Assembly (NCBI GenBank): GCA_946886175.1
Contig: CAMPIA010000049.1
Location: forward strand, 1-8,081
DNA length: 8,081 bases
Source: an uncultured Altererythrobacter sp.
GTDB taxonomy: Bacteria > Pseudomonadota > Alphaproteobacteria > Sphingomonadales > Sphingomonadaceae
Reading direction: 5' to 3'
The notes under the pieces are model-generated. The model ran no database searches, had not been told where the DNA came from, and saw nothing but the letters and a program-made list of their open reading frames with translations. Position 1 is the first letter of the stretch. Each line of letters opens with the position of its first letter. This document shows positions 1 through 6,756 of the stretch, in pieces. The position numbers and the translations under genes are program-made.

Positions 1-188
1 GGGGCAACAAGACGCGCTTCATCTCCCCCGTGAAGAGCGGCAAGCGCATCCGCGGACACTGGAAATTGCTCGAGCTCACCGAGAAGCGCCCCGGCCAGTG
101 GCAGCAGACGCACGAGATCACGATCGAGATCGAGGGCGAGGACAAGCCGGCGCTGATCACCGAATGGATCATGCAGTTCTTCGTCTGA
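1..188 (+). CDS. MaoC/NodN-type acyl-CoA dehydratase, 3' end only
   Basis: The last 61 codons of a gene that begins left of the window; the first whole codon is at position 3. The visible peptide opens NKTRFISPVKSGKRIRG and later reads QTHEITIEIEGEDKPALITEW, ending in QFFV. This is the C-terminal beta-strand region of the hot-dog fold in MaoC-like (R)-specific enoyl-CoA hydratases, the NodN-like subgroup, whose members carry the same EGEDKPAL-EW signature. Family enzymes hydrate trans-2-enoyl-CoA to 3-hydroxyacyl-CoA in the cytoplasm. The catalytic Asp/His lie in the missing N-terminal part, so activity cannot be judged. The stop is 4 bp before the next gene, implying translational coupling. 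The family call is from recognition, not from a search. Confidence 0.8.
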   Translation, partial: GNKTRFISPVKSGKRIRGHWKLLELTEKRPGQWQQTHEITIEIEGEDKPALITEWIMQFFV

Positions 189-192
189 CCCG

Positions 193-744
193 ATGGCGCG
201 GATCGAACCCCTCGCGGAGCCATATCCGGAGCCGTTCGCGCAGGCGATGAACGCGCTGATGCGCGGGGCCGATCCGCTGGTGTTGTTCACCACGCTGGCG
301 AAGCACGATCGCGCCTGGGCGAAATTCAGCGGCGGCGGAATGCTCGACAAGGGCCCGCTGCCGCTGCGCGAACGCGAACTCGCGATCGACCGCACCACCG
401 CGCGCTGCGGCTGCGAATACGAATATGGGGTGCACATCCGCGGCTTTGGCGAAAAGGCCGGCATCGACCAAGCGCAGCAGGCGGCGCTGGTTCATGGCGA
501 GAGCGGCGATCCGGTGTGGAGCGCGCCCGAGCGGGCGTTGATCGCCACCGTCGACGCGCTGCTCGATCGCAAGCGCCTGTCCGGCGACGAGTGGCGGCAC
601 CTGCGCGAGCACTATTCGGAAGAGCAGGCGCTCGAAGTGATCCAGCTCGTAGCATTCTATCACGGCGTGTCGCTGATCTGCGGTGCGCTCGACCTGCCGC
701 TCGAACCCGGCGCGGCGCGTTTCCCGAACCCCGAACAAGCATAA
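193..744 (+). CDS. Carboxymuconolactone decarboxylase (CMD/AhpD-like) family protein
   Basis: A 183-residue cytoplasmic protein with no signal peptide or membrane segment. The central motif is PLRERELAI (57-65) followed by CEYEYGVH (74-81), the helical core of the CMD fold. AhpD peroxidase uses Glu118, Cys130, Cys133 and His137. The equivalent spacing here gives Glu62, Cys74, Glu77 and His81, so the second redox cysteine is replaced by Glu. An extra Cys72 sits beside Cys74. Many uncharacterised CMD proteins share this C-E-Y-E arrangement, so a thiol peroxidase role is unlikely and the substrate is unknown. It lies between a MaoC hydratase (4 bp gap) and a thiolase (12 bp gap) in a probable operon, hinting at a role in acyl-CoA or ring-product catabolism. 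ATG 193 was chosen because it follows the upstream stop directly and the protein begins in-family there. Confidence 0.85.
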   Translation: MARIEPLAEPYPEPFAQAMNALMRGADPLVLFTTLAKHDRAWAKFSGGGMLDKGPLPLRERELAIDRTTARCGCEYEYGVHIRGFGEKAGIDQAQQAALVHGESGDPVWSAPERALIATVDALLDRKRLSGDEWRHLREHYSEEQALEVIQLVAFYHGVSLICGALDLPLEPGAARFPNPEQA

Positions 745-747
745 GGA
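743..747 (+). promoter_or_regulatory. Ribosome binding site overlapping the upstream stop
   Basis: AAGGA shares its first two bases with the TAA stop of the CMD gene (742-744) and lies 9 nt before the thiolase ATG at 757. Termination on one gene therefore delivers ribosomes at the start of the next, supporting a coupled operon. Confidence 0.7.
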
Positions 748-756
748 TTTGCCATT

Positions 757-1938
757 ATGTCGCGCGACGCAGTCATCGTCTCCACCGCCCGCACCGCCAT
801 CGGCCGCGCCTACAAGGGCGGCTTCAACGCCACCCCCGGCGCCACGCTCGGCTCGCATTCGCTGAGGCCCGCGATCGAGCGCGCCGGGATCGACCCGGGC
901 GAGATCGACGACGTGGTCTGGGGCGCCGCGCTCCAGCAGGGCGCGCAGGCCGGCAATCTCGCGCGTCAGGTCGCTCTGCGCGCCGGGTGCCCGATCTCGG
1001 TCTCGGGCATGACGATCGACCGCCAGTGCTCCTCGGGCCTGATGTCGATCGCCACTGCGGCCAAGCAGATCATGGTCGACAACATGGACGTGGTCGCCGC
1101 GGGCGGTCAGGAATCGATCTCGCTCGTCCAGACGAAAGAGATGCGCGTCATGCCCGATCCCGAGCTGATGGCGATGCACGGCGCGATCTACATGCCGATG
1201 CTGCAGACCGCCGAGACGGTAGCCCAGCGCTACGGGATCGGCCGCGAGGCGCAGGACGAATACGCGCTCCAATCGCAGCAGCGCACCGCCGCCGCGCAGG
1301 AAGCCGGTAAGTTCGACGACGAGATTGTCGCCGTCACCACCACGATGAAGGTGCAGAACAAGGAAACCGGCGAGATTTCCGACCGCGAGGTCACCGTCGC
1401 CAAGGACGAGGGCAACCGCCCCGAGACCACGCTCGACGGCCTGTCCTCGCTCCAGCCTGTCATGGGCCCGGGCACCACGATCACCGCGGGCAACGCCAGC
1501 CAGCTTTCCGACGGGTCCTCGGCCAGCGTGCTGATGGAGGCGAAGGTCGCCGAGAAGAAGGGCCTCACCCCGCTCGGCCGCTATGTAGGCATGGCGGTGG
1601 CGGGCACCGAGCCCGACGAAATGGGCATCGGCCCGGTCTTCGCGATTCCCAAGCTGCTCGAACGCACCGGCGTGAAGCTCGAGGACGTGGGCCTGTGGGA
1701 GCTGAACGAGGCGTTCGCGGTGCAGGTGCTCTACTGCCGCGACAAGCTCGGCATCCCGAACGAACTGCTCAACGTCAACGGCGGGTCGATTTCGATCGGG
1801 CACCCTTACGGCATGACCGGCGCGCGTTGCACCGGCCACGCGCTGATCGAGGGCAAGCGCCGCGGCGCGAAATATGTCGTGGTGACGATGTGCGTCGGCG
1901 GCGGCATGGGCGCGGCGGGGATGTTCGAAGTCCTCTGA
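757..1938 (+). CDS. Acetyl-CoA C-acyltransferase (thiolase)
   Basis: A complete 393-residue thiolase, the usual family length. It cleaves 3-ketoacyl-CoA with CoA, or condenses two acyl-CoAs, in the cytoplasm. All catalytic elements are present: nucleophile Cys91 in DRQCSSG, the NEAF motif at 317-320, His349 in [10 protein letters not shown] and the second catalytic Cys379 in [15 protein letters not shown]. The glycine-rich [12 protein letters not shown] stretch (244-255) before NEAF also matches the family. The N-terminus begins directly with the first beta strand ([13 protein letters not shown]), so ATG 757 is right; its Shine-Dalgarno AAGGA is 9 nt upstream. It is the last gene of the MaoC-CMD-thiolase run. 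Chain-length preference cannot be read from sequence, so I do not choose between acetoacetyl-CoA thiolase and a longer-chain beta-oxidation enzyme. Confidence 0.93.
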   Translation: MSRDAVIVSTARTAIGRAYKGGFNATPGATLGSHSLRPAIERAGIDPGEIDDVVWGAALQQGAQAGNLARQVALRAGCPISVSGMTIDRQCSSGLMSIATAAKQIMVDNMDVVAAGGQESISLVQTKEMRVMPDPELMAMHGAIYMPMLQTAETVAQRYGIGREAQDEYALQSQQRTAAAQEAGKFDDEIVAVTTTMKVQNKETGEISDREVTVAKDEGNRPETTLDGLSSLQPVMGPGTTITAGNASQLSDGSSASVLMEAKVAEKKGLTPLGRYVGMAVAGTEPDEMGIGPVFAIPKLLERTGVKLEDVGLWELNEAFAVQVLYCRDKLGIPNELLNVNGGSISIGHPYGMTGARCTGHALIEGKRRGAKYVVVTMCVGGGMGAAGMFEVL

Positions 1939-1953
1939 CGTTGGCCACCGATT

Positions 1954-1978
1954 GAACGTGCGGGCGGCTCGTGCGTTC
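1954..1978 (+). terminator. Stem-loop after thiolase, possible transcription terminator
   Basis: An 11-bp stem (1954-1964 with 1968-1978; eight Watson-Crick pairs and three G-U wobbles) closes on a 3-nt CGG loop, 15 nt after the thiolase stop. The run that follows is TCCTCGC, not a proper U-tract, so this is at best a weak intrinsic terminator or an mRNA 3'-end stabiliser. It lies upstream of the ribosome binding site of the lipoprotein gene and supports a break in the transcription unit there. Confidence 0.35.
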
Positions 1979-2000
1979 TCCTCGCAGGCCACAGGGCAAG

Positions 2001-2005
2001 AGGAG
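2001..2005 (+). promoter_or_regulatory. Ribosome binding site that fixes the lipoprotein start
   Basis: AGGAG, 6 nt before ATG 2012. The frame is open back to a TTG at 1952, but that codon falls at the edge of the 1954-1978 stem-loop and has no Shine-Dalgarno. Only ATG 2012 places a clean signal peptide at the N-terminus. Confidence 0.75.
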
Positions 2006-2011
2006 AACCGC

Positions 2012-2650
2012 ATGCACCGCCCGTTCGCTTTCATCGTCTGCGCGAGTGCGCTCGCCATCGCGGGATGTTCGCAGGACCCGCCCGAGCGAGGGCCCGACGA
2101 AGAAACGTCTGCGCCCTCCGCCACCGCCTCTTCCACCCCGCCGGCGAAAGAGGACGCGGACGCCGAGCCCACACCCGACACCGGCGGCTACGCCTCGGCC
2201 TATAGCGATTTCGACCTCGCGGCCTGCCGGGTAACCGGCGAGGATCCCGAGGGCGCGAGCGTGGATTATGCCTGCCCCGGCCGCGCGGGCGTGCCGGTGT
2301 TCGTCCATCTCGGAGACGGGCGCTTCGATCTCGACATCGGGGTCGACGGGGGCGAATTCACCACCCTCGGCGCCTTCAACGAACTCGGCGACCGGCTCGA
2401 ATGGCGCACGAAGGACGGCGCGCCGTTCGCGGTGATCTTCCGCTATCTCGACGTCGCGCCGCAGGGCGAGGGGCGAACGGTGCTCGCGGTCGAGAAAATC
2501 GGCCGCGCCGGATCGCCCGGCTGCCGCGTCGCGCACATTGCGGGCGACACGGCCGACGCGAACCGCGTCGCCCGCCGGATCGCCGACGAGCGCGCGGCGG
2601 CGTTCCGCTGCGGGACCGACGAGACTGCCTACCTCGGCAATTCGCGCTAG
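2012..2650 (+). CDS. Putative outer-membrane lipoprotein of unknown function
   Basis: A 212-residue protein whose precise family I do not recognise. Residues 1-18 form a short hydrophobic signal ending in lipobox I-A-G-C, with Cys19 as the predicted lipidated residue. Ser20 follows, with no inner-membrane-retention Asp at +2, so outer-membrane placement is likely by the E. coli rule. Residues 20-58 are a Pro/Ser/Thr/Glu/Asp-rich, probably disordered tether. The rest is a compact soluble domain with four cysteines (72, 88, 171, 200) that could form two periplasmic disulfides. It contains the strands GVPVFVHLGDGRFDLDIG and RTVLAVEKIG and a C-terminal helical stretch ANRVARRIADERAAAFRC. This pattern resembles small hypothetical periplasmic proteins I have seen in other alphaproteobacteria. 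The DUF4126 gene follows after 53 bp and may be co-transcribed. The lipoprotein call is firm; the function is unknown. Confidence 0.8.
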   Translation: MHRPFAFIVCASALAIAGCSQDPPERGPDEETSAPSATASSTPPAKEDADAEPTPDTGGYASAYSDFDLAACRVTGEDPEGASVDYACPGRAGVPVFVHLGDGRFDLDIGVDGGEFTTLGAFNELGDRLEWRTKDGAPFAVIFRYLDVAPQGEGRTVLAVEKIGRAGSPGCRVAHIAGDTADANRVARRIADERAAAFRCGTDETAYLGNSR

Positions 2651-2703
2651 CGCTTGCCGCCAGCCCGATCGCAGCGCATCCTTCCTCATCGAGGAGAGCG
2701 ACC

Positions 2704-3303
2704 ATGGGCGTGATGGAGATCGTCGGCATCGCGGGCAGCGTGAGCCTGCTCGCCGGGTGGCGGCTCTACCTCTGCATTTTCGCCACGGGGCTCGCCATGC
2801 GGCTCGACGCGATCCCGTTGCCAGAGCACCTTGCGGCGCTCGACGCTCTCGCCAATCCCTGGGTCATGGGCGTCGCGGCCCTCGCCGCGCTCACCGAGTT
2901 TTTGGCCGACAAGATCATGTGGTTCGATTCGGCGTGGGACGCGGTGCACACTTTCGTGCGGCCGGTCGGCGGGGCGCTCCTCGCGCTGGCGATCGTCGAC
3001 CCATCGGACCCGGCGGTCCAGGTGATCGCGTTCCTGCTCGGCGGCGGCGCGGCCTTGGCGGCGCATGCGGGCAAGGCAAGCGCACGCGGGGTGGTCAACA
3101 CCAGCCCCGAACCGGTGAGCAACGTCGCGGTCTCCAGCCTTGAGGACGTGGCGACCGCCGGGCTGCTGTGGGCGGCCTACGAATACCCCTACGTCGCGGT
3201 CGGAATCGCGCTGGCGCTTCTGGCGGTGACCGTGTGGCTGCTGCTGACGGCGCGGCGGGTGCTGCGGCGGATATTCGGGCGAAGGAGCCCGGTTCAGCCG
3301 TAG
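2704..3303 (+). CDS. DUF4126 family integral membrane protein
   Basis: A 199-residue membrane protein starting at ATG 2704, with GAGGAG 7 nt upstream; ATG 2713 is a weaker alternative. Hydrophobic segments lie at about 5-30, 51-66, 88-98, 104-121, 150-160 and 162-182, with a basic C-terminal tail (RRVLRRIFGRR). Conserved DUF4126 blocks are clear: NPWVMGV (51-57), EFLADK (65-70), DSAWDAVHTFVRP (75-87), the AHAGKASARG loop (120-129) running into NTSPEPVSN (132-140), and LEDV (146-149). The family is widespread and has no established function. The polar, highly conserved SPEPVSN and DAVHTFVRP loops suggest a functional site at the membrane surface, which is inference. It may share a transcript with the lipoprotein gene 53 bp upstream. 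It converges on phaZ, separated by a foldback element. Confidence 0.88.
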   Translation: MGVMEIVGIAGSVSLLAGWRLYLCIFATGLAMRLDAIPLPEHLAALDALANPWVMGVAALAALTEFLADKIMWFDSAWDAVHTFVRPVGGALLALAIVDPSDPAVQVIAFLLGGGAALAAHAGKASARGVVNTSPEPVSNVAVSSLEDVATAGLLWAAYEYPYVAVGIALALLAVTVWLLLTARRVLRRIFGRRSPVQP

Positions 3304-3307
3304 ATTT

Positions 3308-3447
3308 TTCGATTCACGCAGAGGCGCGGAGAGGACAAACACCCGCCGGAGGCTATCGTCTTCGCCGATCGCGATGGTCGCAAGTTTGCAGATAGAAAGC
3401 GGATCCGCCGCGGGCGCAACAGTCTTCGCGTCTCGGCGTGAAGCGAA
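3308..3447. repeat. 140-bp foldback (inverted-repeat) element between convergent genes
   Basis: Arms 3308-3333 and 3422-3447 are inverted copies, matching at 21 of 26 positions; the core of the left arm reads TTCACGCAGAGGCGCGGAGA. Further pairs nest inside on nearly the same centre: CCCGC 3342-3346 with GCGGG 3410-3414, CGGA 3347-3350 with TCCG 3404-3407, CTATC 3353-3357 with GATAG 3391-3395, and GCGA 3371-3374 with TCGC 3378-3381 around a 3-nt turn. The right arm can also fold alone (3424-3430 with 3437-3443, one G-U pair). The element begins 4 bp after the DUF4126 stop and ends 3 bp before the last base of the phaZ stop. No coding signal lies inside. It could be a small non-autonomous repeat (MITE- or REP-like) or a bidirectional transcript-end structure; no obvious target duplication is seen. 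Confidence 0.65.
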
Positions 3448-3450
3448 CTC

Positions 3451-4695
3451 TCAGGCGGCAGCCTTCAGCTTCACCTTGCCGTGCTTGGCGATGAAGTCTT
3501 CGACCGCGGGCGCGATCTTTTCGCGCCATTTGCTGCCGTTGAAGATGCCGTAGTGCCCCGCGCCCTCGGCGAGGTAGTACTGCTTCTTGCTGGCCGCGAG
3601 CCCGGTCGCGAGCCCCAGCGCCGCCTTGGTCTGGCCGATGCCCGAGATATCGTCGCGCTCGCCCTCGATCGCGAGGATCGCGGTGTCGCGGATCGCGCCG
3701 AGGTCGATCGCCTTGCCGCGGTGGACGAAGGTGCCGTTGGTGAGCGAGTGCTTCTGGAACACCTCCTCGACCGTCTGGAGGTAGAATTCGGCGGTCATGT
3801 CGCACACCGCGCGGTATTCGTCATAGAAGTCCTTGGTCGCTTGTGCGCTGTCGTCGTCACCCGCGGTCAGGTGCTTGAACATCTCGAAGTGGCTCTGCAT
3901 GTGCTGGCCGAGGTTCATCGACATGAACCCGGCGAGCTGCAGGAAGCCCGGATAGACCTTCCGCCCGCCGCCGCGGTGCTGCATCGGCACGGTCGCGATC
4001 ACCGTGTGGCGGAACCATTCGATCGGCCGCTCCATCGCCAGATCGTTGACCGTGGTCGGGCTCTCGCGCGTGTCGATCGGGCCGCCCATCATGGTCAGCG
4101 TCGCCGGGCGGCACGGATGGCGCTCGGCGTTCATGATCGCGGTCGCGGCCAGCGCGGGGACCGACGGCTGGCACACCGCCATCATGTGCGCATCGGGCCC
4201 GATATGTTCGAGGAATTCGACCAGATAGTCGATGTAATCGTCGAGATCGAAGCGGCCGTCAGCCAGCGGCACCGTCTTCGCGTCGGCCCAGTCGGTGATG
4301 TAGACCTCGCAGCTTTCGACCATCCGCCGGACCGTGCCGCGCAGCAGCGTGGCGTAGTGCCCGCTCATCGGCGCCACGATCAGCAGCCTGGGCGCATCCC
4401 TGGGCAATCCTTCGCGAGTGAAGCGCTTGAGGTCGCCGAACGGTTTGTTGACCACGGTCGCTTCTTCGACCGGCCATTCCTTTCCGTCCGCCGCGACCGT
4501 TTCGATCCCGAACGCGGGCTTGCCGCGCGGTGCGGCGGCGTGGGCGAAAACCTCGAGCGCGCTCGACGCGGCCGGGCCGAGGCCCATGTAGCCCATCGGC
4601 AGATATGGGTTCGAGAGCAGCTCGGCGCCGATCGAGGCCCAGGCGCTCGCGCCATTGAGCCAGGCGCGCTGCAGTTCGTAGGCGTGATAGAGCAA
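3451..4695 (-). CDS. phaZ: Intracellular polyhydroxyalkanoate (PHB) depolymerase
   Basis: This enzyme hydrolyses stored poly(3-hydroxybutyrate)-type polyester in cytoplasmic granules. From TTG 4695 the protein has 414 residues, beginning LYHAYELQRAW, which is where members of this family normally begin; the Ralstonia enzyme is about 419 long. The catalytic triad matches the Ralstonia PhaZ1 Cys183-Asp355-His388 pattern: Cys175 in AVCQPSVPAL, Asp348 in GERDDISG and His381 in GAGHYGIF, with the same 33-residue Asp-His spacing. Cysteine replacing the lipase-box serine is typical of intracellular depolymerases. There is no signal peptide, in line with a cytoplasmic role. An upstream in-frame ATG at 4788 would add 31 unrelated residues, has no Shine-Dalgarno and would run through two repeated TGC boxes, so TTG is preferred. 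The gene is transcribed away from the ABC exporter and converges on the DUF4126 gene. Confidence 0.92.
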   Translation of the reverse strand: MLYHAYELQRAWLNGASAWASIGAELLSNPYLPMGYMGLGPAASSALEVFAHAAAPRGKPAFGIETVAADGKEWPVEEATVVNKPFGDLKRFTREGLPRDAPRLLIVAPMSGHYATLLRGTVRRMVESCEVYITDWADAKTVPLADGRFDLDDYIDYLVEFLEHIGPDAHMMAVCQPSVPALAATAIMNAERHPCRPATLTMMGGPIDTRESPTTVNDLAMERPIEWFRHTVIATVPMQHRGGGRKVYPGFLQLAGFMSMNLGQHMQSHFEMFKHLTAGDDDSAQATKDFYDEYRAVCDMTAEFYLQTVEEVFQKHSLTNGTFVHRGKAIDLGAIRDTAILAIEGERDDISGIGQTKAALGLATGLAASKKQYYLAEGAGHYGIFNGSKWREKIAPAVEDFIAKHGKVKLKAAA

Positions 4696-4703
4696 GTTAG
4701 CGG

Positions 4704-4709
4704 TCCCCT
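4704..4709 (-). promoter_or_regulatory. Ribosome binding site supporting the phaZ TTG start
   Basis: On the minus strand AGGGGA lies 8 nt upstream of TTG 4695. The in-frame ATGs at 4788 and 4785 have no comparable purine run before them (upstream reads GAATGCCTAA). An ATG at 4721 lies between but is out of frame. Confidence 0.6.
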
Positions 4710-4740
4710 GCTGGGCGTCATTCGCGGACGCCTCCCGTCG

Positions 4741-4784
4741 TTGTGCAGTGCAAGATGGCGGGATCGGTTCGATTGTGCAACGCA
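4741..4784. promoter_or_regulatory. Two TGC-rich direct repeats, candidate phaZ operator
   Basis: TTGTGCAGTGCA (4741-4752) and TTGTGCAACGCA (4773-4784) agree at 10 of 12 positions and start 32 bp apart, about three helical turns, so both would face the same side of DNA. The first, read to 4753, is also a partial palindrome of the form TTGnnCnGnnCAA. TGC/GCA-rich sites are the kind bound by the PHA-responsive repressor PhaR in Paracoccus and Rhodobacter, which is known biology; assignment here is inference. Relative to TTG 4695 the boxes lie about 50 and 80 bp upstream. On the minus strand a weak promoter can be drawn: TTGCAC (4780-4775), 17 nt, CATCTT (4757-4752). It would overlap one box and abut the other. 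Confidence 0.4.
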
Positions 4785-4856
4785 TCATTTAGGCATTCGT
4801 GCCGGAACTGCCAGTGGCGAGTGGATTTTGCCGGTGGTCGTCGCTACCTGCACCAC

Positions 4857-6695
4857 ATGGACGCGGACACTCCCGAACCCGAGGAAAAGCCCCGCCGCGG
4901 GTTCTTCCGCCGCAGCACCGAGATCGACGACGAGGCGAAGCCCGCGCGCACGCTCGGCCCGCTCAAGATGATCTTCCGCGAGGCGGCGAACTATCCGGGC
5001 AAGGTCGCGCTGGCGCTGGTCGCGCTGATCGTGACCGCCGCCGCCACGCTGGCGATCCCCAATGGCTTCAAGCTCATCATCGACCGCGGTTTCGCCGAGG
5101 GCGGCTCGGGCGACATCGCGCGCTGGTTCCAGTACCTTCTGATTATCGTCGGCGTATTGGCGATCGGCACCGCGCTGCGGTTCTATTTCGTATCGTGGCT
5201 GGGCGAGCGGGTGGTCGCCGATATTCGGCTGAAGGTGCAGACCAACCTCCTGCGCCTCGCGCCCGGGTTCTACGAGGAGAACAGCCCGAAGGAGATCGCC
5301 AGCCGCATGACCGCCGACACCGCGCTGATCGAGCAGGTCGTGGGCACGACGATTTCGGTCGCCTTGCGCAACGTGCTGATGGCGGCGGGCGGCACGGCCT
5401 ATCTGTTCTGGCTCGCGCCTCAGCTCACCGTCGGGCTGGTGATCGGGATACCGGTCGTGGTGCTGCCGATCGTGATCTTCGGACGGCGCATCCGCAATGT
5501 CTCGCGCTCGAGCCAGGACCGGATCGCGGATGTCGGCGCGATGATCGCCGAAGTGCTCGCCGCGATGCGCATCGTCCAGGCGTTCAATCAGGAACAGCGC
5601 GAGGGCGCGCGCTTCGCCGTCGCGGTCGAGCGCACCTTCACCACCGCCAAGCGCCGCATCCTCCTGCGCGCGCTGATGACCGCGACGATCATCTTCACGA
5701 TCTTCGGCGCGATCACGTTGATCATGTGGCGCGGCGCGCTCGCGGTGACCAGCGGCGAGATCAGCGGCGGCACGATCGCCGCCTTCGTCATCACCGGCAT
5801 GCTGGTGGCGGGCGCGTTCGGCGCGCTGACCGAGGTTTACGGCGAGCTCCTGCGCGGTGCGGGCGCGGCCAGCCGGCTCGAGGAACTGCTCGAGGAACAG
5901 CCCGAGATCGCGCCGCCCGCGCGTCCGCAGCCCCTGCCCGTGCCGCCGCGCGGCAGCCTGTCGTTCCGCAATGTCTCGTTCCGCTATCCGACACGGCTGG
6001 AAACCGCCGCGCTCAAGGACTTCACGCTCGAGATCGAACCGGGCGAGACGGTGGCGCTGGTCGGCCCCTCGGGCGCGGGCAAGTCGACCGTGTTCCAGCT
6101 CGCCGAGCGATTCTACGATCCGCAGGCTGGCACGATCCGGCTCGACGGGATCCCGCTCACCAGCGCCGACCCGGCCGAAGTGCGCCGCCGCATCGCGCTG
6201 GTGCCGCAGGACGGGGTGCTGTTCAGCGCCGATGCGCGCGACAACTTGCGCTACGGCGCGTGGGAGGCGGACGACGAGGCGGTCTGGGCAGCCGCGCGCG
6301 CGGCCAATGCCGAACGCTTCCTGCGCGAGCTTCCGCAAGGGCTCGACACTTATCTCGGCGAGAGCGGGACGCGGCTTTCGGGCGGACAGCAGCAACGCAT
6401 GGCGATCGCCCGCGCGCTGCTGCGCGACGCGCCGATCCTGCTGCTCGACGAGGCGACCAGCGCGCTCGACGCCGAAAGCGAGCAGCTCGTCCAGCAGGCG
6501 CTCGACCGGCTGATGGCCGACCGCACCACGCTGGTCATCGCGCACCGCCTCGCGACCGTGCGCGCGGCCGACCGGATCGTGGTGATGGACGAAGGCCGGA
6601 TCGTCGAGCAGGGCACGCATGCCCAGCTTGCCGAAGCGGGCGGGCTCTACGCGCGCCTCGCCGCGCTCCAGTTCGCGCCCAGCGAAGCCGCGTGA
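4857..6695 (+). CDS. ABC exporter half-transporter (MsbA/BmrA-like, fused TMD-NBD)
   Basis: A 612-residue inner-membrane ATP-driven exporter, expected to act as a homodimer. A charged cytoplasmic N-terminus (1-45) precedes six membrane helices at about 49-67, 93-112, 165-186, 188-208, 272-293 and 305-327. The nucleotide-binding domain (366-612) is complete: A-loop Tyr377, Walker A GPSGAGKST (403-411), Q-loop Gln451 in VPQDG, signature LSGGQ (507-511), Walker B ILLLD with catalytic Glu532 (527-532), D-loop SALD (535-538) and switch His563. The fold matches lipid, peptide or multidrug exporters; the substrate cannot be read from sequence. The frame is open upstream to an ATG at 4743, but ATG 4857 gives the natural length. 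No convincing Shine-Dalgarno precedes it, so the exact start is less sure than the gene. It is divergent from phaZ, with a shared 161-bp upstream region. Confidence 0.93.
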   Translation: MDADTPEPEEKPRRGFFRRSTEIDDEAKPARTLGPLKMIFREAANYPGKVALALVALIVTAAATLAIPNGFKLIIDRGFAEGGSGDIARWFQYLLIIVGVLAIGTALRFYFVSWLGERVVADIRLKVQTNLLRLAPGFYEENSPKEIASRMTADTALIEQVVGTTISVALRNVLMAAGGTAYLFWLAPQLTVGLVIGIPVVVLPIVIFGRRIRNVSRSSQDRIADVGAMIAEVLAAMRIVQAFNQEQREGARFAVAVERTFTTAKRRILLRALMTATIIFTIFGAITLIMWRGALAVTSGEISGGTIAAFVITGMLVAGAFGALTEVYGELLRGAGAASRLEELLEEQPEIAPPARPQPLPVPPRGSLSFRNVSFRYPTRLETAALKDFTLEIEPGETVALVGPSGAGKSTVFQLAERFYDPQAGTIRLDGIPLTSADPAEVRRRIALVPQDGVLFSADARDNLRYGAWEADDEAVWAAARAANAERFLRELPQGLDTYLGESGTRLSGGQQQRMAIARALLRDAPILLLDEATSALDAESEQLVQQALDRLMADRTTLVIAHRLATVRAADRIVVMDEGRIVEQGTHAQLAEAGGLYARLAALQFAPSEAA

Positions 6696-6756
6696 GATTC
6701 GGCGCGTTCAGGCGAGGCACAGGCGCGCAATTCTATGAAGTTGCCACTGAAGCCGA

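Noticed and set aside
169..2181. A 670-codon open frame on the minus strand
   Set aside because: It is antisense to the CMD, thiolase and lipoprotein genes, with Arg/His/Ala-rich composition typical of the complement of GC-rich coding DNA; no family is recognisable.
2644..2653. Perfect 10-bp palindrome GCGCTAGCGC over the lipoprotein stop codon
   Set aside because: Short, with no loop and no repeat elsewhere; expected by chance in GC-rich sequence.
3304..3309. A-T5 run after the DUF4126 stop as an intrinsic terminator
   Set aside because: No hairpin precedes the T-run on the plus strand; the inverted repeat comes after it.
3481..4971. A 496-codon open frame on the plus strand opposite phaZ
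   Set aside because: phaZ on the minus strand has a full catalytic triad and family motifs; the plus frame is a low-complexity shadow.
4785..6620. A 611-codon open frame on the minus strand opposite the ABC exporter, and a 663-codon plus-strand frame at 4799-6790
   Set aside because: Both overlap a gene with all the ABC motifs and have the Arg/His/Ala bias of shadow frames.
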